Source: Setophaga petechia (Eukaryota; Chordata; Aves; Passeriformes; Parulidae). From it: a DNA stretch of 64,000 bases. This document shows, in pieces, positions 47,198-59,330 of this stretch; the first letter of the stretch is position 1, and each line of letters begins with the position of its first letter. The stretch is from positions 7,583,001 to 7,647,000 of the forward strand of contig JANCRA010000033.1 of NCBI GenBank assembly GCA_024362935.1, given 5' to 3'. Under the pieces are notes generated by a model. It saw only the letters and a program-made list of their open reading frames with translations. It searched no databases and had not been told where the DNA came from. Made by a program: the position numbers and the translations under genes.

Positions 47198-47551
47198 CTT
47201 CTCCCTGTGCAGCTGTGAGCCAGAGCAGCCCTTGGGGAGCTGTGCCAGCAGGGCAGAGCTATAAAGGCTGCTCTGCCCTGTGCAGACACAGAACAGCCTG
47301 GCTAAACCTGGCACAGCTCAGCCCGGCTGCCTCCTGCCAAGGAATCCTGCTCCTTCTGCCAGGCTGGGCTGGAGCTGCTCACAGCACTGGCACTGAGCTG
47401 GGCACCAGGGCTGCCCCCTGCTCCCAAACCCCTGTGGTGCTCCCTGCTGGGGAGGCTGCTCCCTGTTCCCGAGTCACAGACACCGCTCTGCCCCAGACAT
47501 CAATACAGCCACCACGGTGGCCAGGGAAACAGGGCCCTGTGTGAGGGTCCC

Positions 47552-47698
47552 CCAGGGCACCAGGAGTGCCCAGGCTCCCTGTCCACGCCCAGGAATGCCC
47601 AGGCTCCCTGTCCATGCCCAGGGCACCAGGAATGCCCAGGCTGTCCCTGTCCATGCCCAGGAATGCCCAGGCTCTCCCTGTCCATGCCCAGGGCACCA
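47552..47698. repeat. Short imperfect minisatellite, CCCAGGAATGCCCAGGCTCC type
   Basis: Four to five imperfect copies of a roughly 25-45 bp unit contain AATGCCCAGGCT and CCTGTCCATGCCCAGG. Confidence 0.8.
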
Positions 47699-50600
47699 GC
47701 TGTCTGTCCCCTGTGCCCGTGGTTCGTTCCAGCACAGCCAGCCAAACCTCACTGAGCCCACAGTGCCTTCTGGAGCCCACAGCTGGCCCTGCTTAATAAC
47801 AGAGGGGTGTGGATGGTCACAGGGAGGCTTCCCAGTGCAAGGAGGGAGGGATGAGTTCACACTTTGCTGCCACAGCTTTTGCCCAGTGCTGGTTTCCTGG
47901 GATGATGAGTGGAAGAGCCTCATGCTGTTGATTGTCTGAATAAAACTGCACTAACTGGGAAGGGAAGAGTTTGAACATTCTCCTTTAAAGATCCTGAGCC
48001 CTCCCTCCCTAAAACGCCCCCTCAGGATCTCAGGAGGCCGTGCTGTGCCCATGGTCTGTGGTGAGGGTCCTGTTTGCACACAAGCAGGGGAGGAGAGTTT
48101 ACATCTCCAGCAGCCCCAGACTGAGGATCTGCCACGCTGTGCCTGTGCTCAGCAGCCCTGCACTACCCACACATGCAGGCAGCACCACCAACAGCTCTGG
48201 GCTGAGCTGTCCCCTCGCTCAGAGCAGGGAAGCAGGAAGCAGGCACATGTAAAGCACATCTACAAGCTACAAACCTGCAGCTCACCCTGCCCCGAGCTGA
48301 GCCGGGAGCTCTGGAGCCCTGGCTGTGCTGGGACACCCAGGAGCAGTGCAAGTTCCCTCTGAGCAGGCACACAGCAGCCCTGGCACATCCAGGGACAGCC
48401 CTGCCCCTGCAGATGTGCCCAGAGCACCTTGCCCAGCACCGAGGTGATCACGGCCTCATCCCCTCCCTGGGACATGGAAAACCCTGGGTGGAGGCTGTGA
48501 CATCCCCACTGAAATGCTGGGAACAGAAAAGGAGGATTTACTCTGGAATGGAGATCCCACTGAAGGAAATAAAATTGAAGGAAAAAAAAATAAAATTGGG
48601 AAATTTTGTGACTATAAGAAAGTGGATGGGGATTACATGAGGTGCAGTGCAAAGGATCAAAGCAGGACAAAACTAACCTCAGAGATGGTGCAAAAGCAGG
48701 GGAGAAAAAAATCAAGGAGGAAGGAAAAAAATCAAGGACACAACTTGGAGGGGAAGATATGAGAGACATGGCATGGATACTTAGACAATAGACAATCTTG
48801 GCCAAAGTGAAATCCATCCAAAGGCATGGGATGCCATCAAGTGCAGGGACATGCACCAAAGCTTGCCCAATTGAAATTGCAAGATTTCATTTCCCTCCCC
48901 GAAAGGAAGAAAAATGAAATTTCCTTTTGGGAAGGGAAATAAAATCCTGGAATGGGCAGGAGGCTCTGGGCAGGCTCCCCACACACCCCTGGCTGGGGAC
49001 AGCCCTGCAGGCTGCAGTCTCAGGACAGCCTCTCCCTGCACCATGCAATTGCTGCTCCTTGTAATTTTCCCCGAGCTGGTGCCATTGCAAATGCCATCCT
49101 TATCTCCCTAAGTACAGATCCTCTCCCCAGCCATGTCACACAGCAATTTGTTACATAAGCTCATTAAGTTTTTTAATGTATCTATGTTAATAGGCACATA
49201 AATATGGAAATCTTAATTTCAGGCCTGTCTCTGAAAAGCATTAGCTGGGAAACTGGTCTGAGGAAAAGCAAACAGGGCCCAGGAATAGCCAGGGATTTAT
49301 GCAGGGTTTGGTGAATGGAGCAGGAGCTGTGCTCCTCACTGATCATCACCTGTGACCCTCCAAAAGCTCATTCTCAACAGAGAACCTGCAGCTGCTTTGT
49401 GCTCTTCCCACCCTCAGCAATGCTGCAGTGGCAGGCTGGTTTTATCTCTATTTTTCTCTCTTATCACAGGTGCACTGTTAGCACAAATAGAAGGACTCTG
49501 GCTCTCCAAAGCAAACAGAGACATTGGCTGCAGCCCAAGGATCCCCAGTGAACAACCTGCAAAGTGCATTTACAATGGCTCAGCAGAATTCCATCCACGT
49601 TCATTTTCTGCACCATTTACAGTAGTAAATACTATTTCAGGTGTATTCCTGATTGGCTCCACACCTTTAATTTGGTGATTTAACACGGGAGAACATTTCC
49701 ACACCTCCTGATCCTTCCCTGCAAGGATCCTGGCAGGAAAGGAGCTCTGAGGCCAGGAGCAGCTGTGCCCTCTGCATTCATCCCACAGCCCTGGCACAGC
49801 CCTGTGCCCCACAAGCACCCAGGGCCTGCAGAAGAGGCTCTCTATAATCAGTGACGTGGATTTGGCTGCCCCAGAGTAACTCCCTGTGCTGCCAGGAGAT
49901 GCCAAACCCTGTCTGGAGGCATCCAGAGCCAGATGAGCAATTCCCTGCCCTCCTGAAGCAGACTGGTTCAGTGCTGGGATGGTGTTTAGGGGTGAGCTGG
50001 CTGGGGTGTGTGCACTGTGTGTCACAGTGTGTCCCCACCTCAGCTGGGATGAATCCTGGATGGGGCAGCAGTGCCCAGATTCATTGGCACTGCCCATGGC
50101 CTCAGGCTGCCCTTTCCTGGAGAACCAACAGCTCAGCAGGGCCAAAAGGGACTGGGGCATTTCTCCTTTTCCCTCTCTTTTTGAGCTCTCTCAGCAGCAG
50201 GACCCAGCTCCTGGGTCACTCCATGGATTTTCTGCTGGGTCAGTGGATGGAAGTGGCTCCAGAGGGCTCCCATGGGCACCAGGGAGCTTTGAATCCTCCT
50301 TGGCAGTTTCTGCTTTGCTTTCCCAGCACATTAAATTCACTTCCCTCTTCCACCAGGCAGGGATTGAGGCCATTCCCAGGCACTGTGTTTGGGAAAACAC
50401 GAATATGAATTTCCTCCAGGCACAGCTGGGATGGAGGCCCCTCTCCTGGCCTGGCCATGTCCTCACCCTGTGTTTTCCCAGGAAAACGCTGCCGAGTGCT
50501 CCGCAGCCCCCAGTCCTGCAGAGGGCACCTGGTGTCATTGTCACGTTCGTGAAATATTGCACGTTGCTAATTAGGCAATAATGACCAATGGGACGGGCAT

Positions 50601-51477
50601 TTCTCGGCTGGTAACTTCAGACTCCTGACCTGGAAGGTCGCTATCAGTCACAGGATGGAGGAGGAGAGAAACAGACCAAAAAGAGCAAAACCCTCATTTT
50701 TAAAGTGTTTTTCCATTGCCCTGCCCAGCAGGGAGGGAGGGCAGGCACCCCAGGGCTGCTCTGCTCCTGTCCCTCCCTCCCAGTTCCTCCCATTTCCCAA
50801 TTAATCTCCGTGCTCATGAAGAAACAGGACATTAAATATTCAAGGATTAGCTCATTTTTTAATACCTAGCTAAAAGGTGAAGCTGCAATTAGCAATACTG
50901 GGCAGCTGCTGGGCCTGTGTATGCTGATCCCTGCCCACTTCTGAGGGGAAGGTTTACACCCACTCTGCTTCCAAGCTGGGATATTTCCCCCATTTCACAC
51001 CCGAATGGGGCTGGCTCTGCTCTCCCTGGCAGGTGACTGCATTTCAGTGGCTTCACAGTTAATTAAATTGCTGTGAATTACTGCCTTTCCTCGGGGCTGG
51101 CCCCACAGAGCCCCGTGGTGGTGTCTGCAGAGGAGCATCTCTGCTTAGAGACACACAGAGCTCCTGGAGCTCCTCAGCCCGGCCCTGGGGCCACTTCCGA
51201 GGGACAAACAGCGACAAAAATTCACATCCCATGCCCTAATTCCCCACTCAGGGCCTGGCAAGTGCACCCTGCTCTAAATACAGGCAGAGGAGAGCCAGAA
51301 GGGAGCAAAGGAGCTGCCAACCACACATGGGATGGGATCCCTCTCTCTTTCCCTGGCAGGGAGGATGCTGGTGCTTGGATTTTTACCAAAAACCCAATTT
51401 TCACCCGAGTCCCAGCTCAGATAACAGCAAAGGATCAGAAGGCTGACACAGAGAGGACCCTCCCTCACCCCTCTAAA

Positions 51478-51616
51478 CCATGAAATCACAGAAGGTTGGG
51501 TTGGAAGGGACCTTAAAGCTCCTCTCATTCCACCTCTGCTGTGGGCAGGGACACTTCCACCAGACCAGGCTGCTCCAGGGCCCTCCAAGCTGCCCTGGAC
51601 ATTCCAGGGATGTCTA
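51478..51616 (-). mobile_element. CR1 LINE 3' fragment, inverted
   Basis: The reverse complement of a CR1 3' end: it begins near AAATCACAGAAGGTTGGG and continues with TTGGAAGGGACCTTAAAG and ACCAGACCAGGCTGCTCC. Its 5'-truncated end abuts the tetranucleotide array at 51617. Confidence 0.85.
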
Positions 51617-51653
51617 TTATCTAATCTATTATCTATTGTCTATTATCTATTTA

Positions 51654-51713
<60 letters not shown>

Positions 51714-51781
51714 ATCTATCTCTCTATCATCTATCAATCAATCAATCATCTATCTGTCTATCATCTATTTATCTATCTATC

Positions 51782-51824
<43 letters not shown>

Positions 51825-51882
51825 ACCTATCTGTCTATCTCTATATTTATGTATATATCTGTCTATATCTATGTAATCTCTA

Positions 51883-51914
<32 letters not shown>

Positions 51915-51930
51915 CATCTATCTATCTTTT
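51617..51930. repeat. (CTAT)n tetranucleotide microsatellite
   Basis: About 310 bp of ATCT/CTAT units are interrupted by CATCTATC, AATC and GTCTAT variants, directly beside the CR1 fragment at 51478-51616. Confidence 0.95.
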
Positions 51931-53419
51931 TTTCAATTCCTTATGGCAGTCCCTTGGTAAAAACTGTAAAAATAAGAGAAATCAGAAAATGCAGATGAGA
52001 AGGTGCAGAATTGTCAAAGGCAGATTTTGCTCACCTAAAGGGGTGTCCAGAAATATTCTCCAGTCCCTGAAGACCTCCAGGGTCACAGCTCTGAGATGTC
52101 TCCAGAGCAGCAGGAGATCAAGAAGCACAAGAAGCAGATTTCGTGGTCAAGATTAGATTTTGGCTAAAGAAAATGTGATAAAATTTAGAGGAAATGTCAC
52201 TTGCAGATCTTTGAACATTCAGGCTCTTTTTTGAGAACAAAAACGAGCTGAAAGCTCACAGTTTGCAGGCTGTTTTTGTTGCCCTGTCCTTGGCACACCT
52301 GCAGACAGGCAGGGACTGTGCTGGGAGCTGCAGGCAGAGCTGGGCAGCACAGGAATTCCATCCTCAGCAGGGTGGAATTCTCCCTCTGGGGAGAAGATGA
52401 CAGCAGCCAAAAGGAATATGGAAAAATGAACCATTCAAGCAAACAGATTTTTTTAAATGTAGTATTTCCTATTCCCTTGGCCCAAGGGATGCTCTGAGCA
52501 TCCCTGTCTGACCCTCCCTGCATCCAAATGATGCCAGCTCACCTCACCTGGATGCAGGCAAGGGGCAGGGTGTTCCTCTCCTGCCCTGTCCAGCTTCTCC
52601 CATTCCCAGAAAAAGCAGGAAAATCCTGTTATCCTGTCTGGATAACCCTGATTGTTTCCTGTGAATGCTCAAGCCAATCATGATGGGCCCACAAGAGCCA
52701 TGAGAGGCTTTTCTGGAACACTTCTTGGGATCAAACCCTGCTCACTTTCCCCCCAGGTGATTTCCTTCCCTCGGTGGGGGTGTTAAACCAGCAGCACCAG
52801 TGGCAGAATGAAAGGAGCTGTTGTTCCCCAGTGCAAGGAGTTTTCCCACTCTTCATGAGGAGCAGGAACCCATTAGGAATCATACAAAACAGGATTTATG
52901 TGCAGCATAGATTGATGAGCCATGTTATGCTACCTTTCAAAAAAATCCCAGAGCAGTCCACACCCAGCACAAATCAGGGGGATAAAGGCTTTTAACAGAC
53001 AGTCTGTGAATTCCTTAAAAAAATATTCCATCCTGCCCGTACAAAAGGTCGGTGAGGAATTTACAAACGGCCCTAATCCTCCCCTAATCCTTTAAAACAC
53101 CGAGCTGTGATCACAGATGCTGCTTGGTGATTATGTGTCTTCAAGGGCTTGTTTGGATACTTCTTTGAGAGATACCAACTCACTTTTGTCACAGAGAGAT
53201 CCACCGTGGCTTGATGTGTTTTTGTTGCACATTCTTCAGAGGAGAAGCCCCAGGTCTGCTGGGCAAGGGCAGCCACCCCCACCTGGTGCCACTGGCTCAG
53301 ATTTTGGGGACAACCAGAGATAACAGAGCTCAAACCCATGGGGATGCAAGGGGAGAATGCTCCTCTCCTTCCAACCACCCTCAGCTGCTGCTTCTTTGCA
53401 AGTGGGGAGAGCAATGGCT
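51931..53419. other. Upstream intergenic, nothing recognised
   Basis: Unique sequence between the tetranucleotide array and the AT-rich compound array. No feature can be supported. Confidence 0.5.
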
Positions 53420-54175
53420 CATCTCATTCCAAAAAATATTTCAATACTCATCTCATTCTAAAAAAATATTTCAAGACTAATCTCATTCTAAAAAAATATT
53501 TCAAGACTCATCTCATTCTAAAAAACACCCCAAGACTCATCTCATTTTAAAACATATTTCAACATTTTTTCAATTGAAAAAATATTTCAATATTTCAATA
53601 TTACATTCTAAAAAACACTTCAAGACTCATCTCATTCTAAAAGACACCTCAAGACTCATCTCATTCTAAAAAAATATTTCAAGACTCATCTCATTCTAAA
53701 AAACACCCCAAGACTCATCTCATTCTAAAACATATTTCAATATTTTTTCAATTGAAAAAAAGTTTCAATATTTCAATATTACAATCTAAAAAACACCTCA
53801 AGACTCATCTCATTCTAAAAAATATTTCAAGACTCATTCTAAAAAAACACCTCAAGACTCATCTCAGTCTAAAAAATATTTCAATATTTTTTCAATTGAA
53901 AAAATATTTCAATATTTCAATATTACATTCTAAAAAACACTTCAAGACTCATCTCATTCTAAAACATATTTCAATATTTTTTCAATTGAAAAAGTATTTC
54001 AATATTTCAATATTTCATTCTAAAAAACACTTCAAGACTCATCTCATTCTAAAACATATTTCAATATTTTTTCAATTGAAAAAATATTTCAATATTTCAA
54101 TATTTCATTCTAAAAAACACTTCAAGACTCATTCTAAAAAATATTTCAAGACTCATTCTTAAAAAGCACCTCCAG
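53420..54175. repeat. AT-rich compound tandem array with palindromes
   Basis: Many copies of a ~30 bp unit (CAAGACTCATCTCATTCTAA followed by AAAATATTT) alternate with a second segment centred on TTTTTTCAATTGAAAAAA. The latter forms a perfect 26-bp palindrome at 53883-53908 and 54063-54088, with imperfect copies near 53563, 53742 and 53974. Open frames rich in Lys, Ile and Ser across it are artefacts. Confidence 0.9.
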
Positions 54176-55702
54176 ACCTCCCCAGCAGAGGCTGCAGAGG
54201 AGGCACAGTGTGTGATTACACTGGTGGTGCCCTCAGCAAGCTCCTAATGGAGACTTTGGCTGCTTTGAGTTGTGTGTGATATTTCTGTGTGCACAGATAA
54301 CCAGGGCAGAGCCGACTTTTAACTGCTCATATGTGTTTAATTAGAGTTGCATTTTTAATCCTTTTAATTTGTATCTCTTTCTTAATAACCTCAGCTTGGC
54401 AAGGGTTGAAAAGGAAGAAGTGTCATTTGAATATTGGGTAAAAGCTGGTAACAGCTGAGCAGATTGTTTAGCAAAAAGGTTTCAGAATGTTCTTTAAAGA
54501 CTGTGGGTAGCAGTTGTAGCTAAGCCGAGGTTTGCATCCTTTGGGAATAATTTCAGAGCAGCTTAATAAAAATACTCTGGAGCTCAATATATCATCCAGG
54601 GTATGGGGTGTTTAGCAAGTGTTATTTGTCTGTAATCTCCAGGCAGGTAAGATCACAGCAACTTCGATTTTTGCAGGCAAGTTCTGAAATCTCCATGCAA
54701 TCACGCCATAAATTCATATTTAACTTTTGCACCAAAGGAGAAAAAGTCATTGCAGACTTCTGCAATCCCTGCTGATGAAAGGAAACTTGCTCAGAGGTTA
54801 AAAATCCCATGGGAATGCTCCAAGCTGAATGAGTGAAAACACTTTCAGTAATCTCTAAGTCTTGAACCCAGCTCTGATGGGGAGGAATGAACCCATTTCA
54901 CAAGCAGTTGCTTCTTTGCTTCAGATAAATCTCAAATTTTATCTCAGGAAAAAACTCCCCCTCTCATTAAATTCAGGATAGCCTGAAAAGAAGAACAGAT
55001 AAAATCAGCAAAAACAGTTGCAAATGCTACCACGAATTTTACCCAGCACTGTGGATGGATCTCAGCCTCTGAGACAGCCCAGACTCCTCAGGCAGGTGAT
55101 TTCTGCTTTAGAAGAAACAAGGCAAAGAGATCATGTGAAAAAATCACATAAAACCACTGTGACACTTGGGGTGTCGTATGTGGCATAATCTCCTTCTCAG
55201 CAGTTTTGCTGCACCACCAAAATCCAACATTTTGGTGTAAAAAATGATCACTCTGGGCAGTGTCTGTGGCCCTGAAATGCAGGGATTTCTGGGTTTGCTG
55301 TTTCTGACCAGCTGCTAACAGAGGCCAGCTCTCAGCATTCCCACTTTGGTGATCCCCAGCCTCACAGAGCATGTGAGGGGGCAGCACACAGTGAACAAAA
55401 GTTTATTTTTCTTTGCTATCATGCACAGGCTGTTTGCAAAGGGCCCACGAAGCCCTGAGCTGCTGGAGCTGGCTGGAAAGTGCAGATTTCCAAAAAGGCC
55501 AAGTGTTAAAGCAGAGCTTCATTTGTGCCCTGGCAGAACACAGCATCCTCATCCTCAGGACAGCTCCCACCAGGCAGCAGCACTGGGAGCTCACAAACCC
55601 CCTCGTGCTCCATTTCTGGAGATGGAAGGAGATCACTCAGTTCCCAGCCAATGCCCAGCCCAAGCTGCTGAGCAGAACTGGTCACCTCTCCCTCAGCAGC
55701 CC
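54176..55702. other. Upstream intergenic, no gene seen
   Basis: Unique sequence. 54290-54430 is AT-rich with several TTTAATT and TTAATTAG-like sites. No exon was recognised. Confidence 0.5.
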
Positions 55703-56083
55703 CAGTCCAGCAGGAATTCTCTGCAGATGGAGCTGCCTCAATCCAGCAGGAATTCTCTGCAGATGGAGCTGCCCCAATCCAGCAGGAATTCTCTGCAGAT
55801 GGAGCTGCCCCAATCCAGCAGGAATTCTCTGCAGATGGAGCTGCCCCAATCCAGCAGGAATTCTCTGCACATGGATCTGCCCCAATCCAGCAGGAATTCT
55901 CTGCAGATGGATCTGCCCCAATCCAGCAGGAATTCTCTGCACATGGATCTGCCCCAATCCAGCAGGAATTCTCTGCAGATGCAGCTGCCCCAATCCAGCA
56001 GGAATTCTCTGCAGGTGGAGCTGCCCAATCCAGCAGGAATTCTCTGCAGATGCAGCAGCCCCAATCCAGCAGGAATTCTCTGC
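55703..56083. repeat. 36-bp minisatellite with an E-box in each full unit
   Basis: Eleven copies (the last partial) of a 36-bp unit contain CCAGCAGGAATTCTCTGC then AGATGGAGCTGCCCCAAT. The period is a multiple of three, so several frames remain open for 260-300 codons on both strands. The products are pure repeats with no recognised domain, so I treat this as noncoding. Confidence 0.95.
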
Positions 56084-58429
56084 TCCCTGCCAATGCAGCC
56101 AGCATTCCTCCCCTGTGTGTGCCCATGCCCACACTCCAGCCCAGCCAAGGCAAGTCCCTGCAGGAAGCTCTGCAGCTGTGGGTATCTGCAGGAAGGGATC
56201 TCTGGGAGCAGCAAGCCAAGCCTGCCCTGCTCTGCTCTGCTCTGAGTTTTGCCCTGCATTGCTGTGGCCACGCAGCTCTGGGAGGTTTTGAAATCAATAA
56301 TGGTTGCTCTGGTCAAGGCTCTTGCCCAACGCTGTGGCTGAGGAGATGTTCCGTGCTGGGGGTTGTGTGATGCTTCCCAGAAGGCTCCAGAGTTCTCAGA
56401 CAAAATTACAGAGTTTTGTTCATTCCTTTTGTTCGTGCCGTTGCTGGGCTGTTGTCATATGGATCATGTTCTGACTGGGAAACAGGGATAACCCCTGTGA
56501 TGGTGACATGGGTGACACGCCACCAGCCCTGCAGAGCACTCAGAATTCACCACAGCACTGGGGGCTGAGTGGAGCAGAGTGTTCTCTTCCACCATGCCAG
56601 AAAAAACTCACTGATGTGACACTGGGAATTCAGCTGTTGAGGAGAGCCTCTGCTCAAAGAGCTGGATTTTCACATTTTCACACCAGACTGCTCCTGGCTG
56701 ATGGATATCCTCCCCTGGGAGGTGGCAGGGGCTGTGATGCCATCTGATACCCTCGTGTTGGGGTGCACAGTAAAGTGTGACAGACACAAAATGACCCTTG
56801 GGGGGCTCAGAGGGGTGTCCTGCCTTTCTGTGTGTGGCAGGAATGGAAGGGAGGGTTGGTTTGGTCCTGCTGGGGTGGAACAGCCAAGGATTCCATTGCT
56901 GGGGCTGTTTGAAGGGCAGCAGTCATCCCCAGCACAGCTGCAGGTGCATTCCCAAGGGGAGAAGGGAAAACAGAGCTGCAGGGATGCCCTGCACCATCCT
57001 GGAGCCAGGACCTGCCCCTGTCCTTTCTGCTCATCACCCTTCCCACTGCACCTCCAAAAGCTGCAGCCCTGCTAGGGACACAAACCCTGGAACCCCTGCC
57101 TGCCTTGAATTTATTTCCTGTCAGTAATTTTTAGACTGATGTTGAAGCCAACATCATCAGCCACCCCTCAGAGAGGGTGTGATGGCACCTGTGAGGAGGG
57201 ATCAGGAGGGGATGGCACTGATTAACCACCCAGCACTAATTAACTCGCCCAGCCAGCGGTGCCAAACCACTTTTTCTTAATGTTTCAGTTATTATTTTAA
57301 ACCAGGATGGTGCCACCTCTGTTTGGCCAGACCTCAAACACCAAGGGAAGATTGAAGCACAATTTATCAGCCTGAACCAAACCCAGTGGGAACACAAGGA
57401 ATGTGACAAGAGCAGAGCAAGTGCCACCCAAATTCATGGCCTGAAACTCTCCTCCAGTGCCAACAGCTCCCCCGGGTGCCAACCCCACAGCAGCCAGATC
57501 CTTGTGCCATCTTCTCCCAAAATCCTGCCCTGCCTTTGATATGTTAATCCTGCATAAGGCAAATTCTCCCATTAGAATAAAGTCCATTCTGGTCTCCCTG
57601 CAATCTGCATGATCCAGTTCAAAGTTAAATTAAAAATCCCAACCTGTGTGAATGTTGCAATCGCATTATGAAATCTGTAAATCTATTTTTAATGTCTTAA
57701 TGCTGCTCTAGTTGAACGAGGCAAGGAGACTGCTGCTTGGCATTTGCTTTACACTTTTTGGGATTCTCATGCACTCATTAAATATTCACTCTGCACCTTT
57801 GCATTTCCAGTACTGCAGGACCCTAAAATAGAAGACAAGTTTTTCTTTCCTTCTTTTGTTTCTGAAATTCCAACTTGACTCCAGGATTTCTCCAAATCAA
57901 ATGTGAAGCACTAAACACTGCAAGGAGAAATTGTTTGAAATTAATACAGATGCCAGAAAATAGGATTTAAATCCTAAACACGCAGCTATTTACATTGTTT
58001 TTAGGAGGTGACAGAACAAAATGTTTGATTTAATTTCAACTTTAAGATATATGCAATGTTAATTCTCTGAGTAGCTTGTTTTTATTAAGAAAATATTTGA
58101 ACATCACTGGAACAACTCTCCCAAATCATCATCTTACAGAACATTTCTTGGGGGAGCAGTTTGTGATTTTCACTCTGATCTGGGATGGAAACAAGCTCTG
58201 AAAGATTGGAATCTTCTGTGTAACAAACTTTATTTTCTGACCGACTGGCTTTGAAAAACAGGTGTATGAAGCAGTGAAATGAATCCTGCAGTTGTCACTT
58301 GGGAGTTGTGCCATGAGAGCTCGGGCTCTGCCTCTCCCTCTGCGCCCCCTCTTTGTCACACTGATGTCCCAGCTTGGATGAACTCCTCGGTGTGAGGTGT
58401 ATACAAAAGTCACGAGTATAAACAGCCGA
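56084..58429. other. Upstream intergenic, no gene seen
   Basis: Moderate GC up to about 57240, then AT-rich. 57620-58100 looks like a candidate conserved noncoding block. No exon was recognised. Confidence 0.5.
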
Positions 58430-59330
58430 GAGAGCGGGGAGGGAGGGCAGAGCGATGGGTTTGTCCCGAAATCCCGGATTTCCCCAGCGCCGCTCGAGCC
58501 ACGGAGCCGCCGGGCAGCGGGCACGGCCCGAGGGGCAAAGGGGAGGATTGGAACCGCTCTGGGTGCCCGAGGCTGGAAAGAGATGGGGACGGACACGGGG
58601 ATGGACAGGGCGGAGATGGACAGCCCAGTGATTCTGTTCTCCCGTCTCTTCTCTGTCCCTCTCCGTCCCCCCTCTATCCCCTCTCTGTCCCCTCTGTCCC
58701 ACTCTGTCTCCCGTCCCCTCTCTGTCCCCCTCTATCCCCTCCTATCCCCTTATTCCCTCCCCGTCCCCTCTATTCCCTCTCTGTCCCCCCTCTATCGCCT
58801 CCCTGTCCCCTCTATCCCCTCCCTGTCCCTCTCTATCCCCACTATATCCCCTCTCTGTCCCCTCCTGTCCCATCTCTGTCCCCTCCTGTCCCACTCTATC
58901 CCCTCTCTGTCCCCTCTCTGTCTCCTCCTGTCCCACTCTGTCCCCTCTATCCCATGTCTGTCCCCTCTCTATCCCCTCTCTATCCCATCTCTGTCCCCTC
59001 TATCCCCTCTCTGTCCCCTCTGTCCCCTCTCTGTCCCCTCCCCGTCCCGGGGCGCTCCCGGCGCTGCCGTGCCCGAGCCGCTGCCGCCCCCTCGTGGCCG
59101 CCTGCTGGAAGCGCAGCCCGGCCTCAGCCCGCGGGCTGATTTTGGCTCTAAAATCCTCAAATAAAACAAAATAAACCCAAAAAGTCTCGAAGAAGCTCAA
59201 TCCAGCCCCGTGGCCCGGTCCGCGGCGGCTCCGGCCCAGCCATTCCTTCAGGATCGATGCATTCCGCAGCATTTCGGGATGCTCCTGGCGCCGCTCCCCG
59301 CTGCGGATCCCGCATTACCCGGGATGCATC
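58430..59330. other. CpG-rich block around the pyrimidine array
   Basis: CpG-rich flanks at 58430-58620 and 59040-59330 enclose the minisatellite. No open frame here resembles a known protein. It could be a distal CpG island. Confidence 0.4.
58640..59045. repeat. Pyrimidine-rich minisatellite, TCTGTCCCCTCTATCCCC type
   Basis: About 400 bp consists of variants of CTCTGTCCCCTCTATCCCC with irregular periods. It lies within a CpG-rich stretch (58430-59330). Confidence 0.9.

Larger units (their letters stand above)
45496..51477. other. Upstream intergenic, no gene seen
   Basis: Moderate-GC sequence apart from the short arrays at 47071 and 47552. 50520-50650 and 50790-50960 contain dense AATTA and CCAAT-like sites and could be regulatory. 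No exon was recognised. Confidence 0.5.

Noticed and set aside
46549..47289. A 246-codon minus-strand open frame with Ile-Pro-Ser-His repeats
   Set aside because: Much of it is the (GGGAT)n/(GGAT)n microsatellite; the rest has no similarity I recognise.
53420..56083. CRISPR-like arrays
   Set aside because: Units are contiguous or near-contiguous without unique spacers, in a vertebrate genome. They are minisatellites.
55346..56297. Three 260-300-codon open frames on both strands
   Set aside because: They are produced by the 36-bp repeat, whose period is a multiple of three. The predicted proteins are only repeats.
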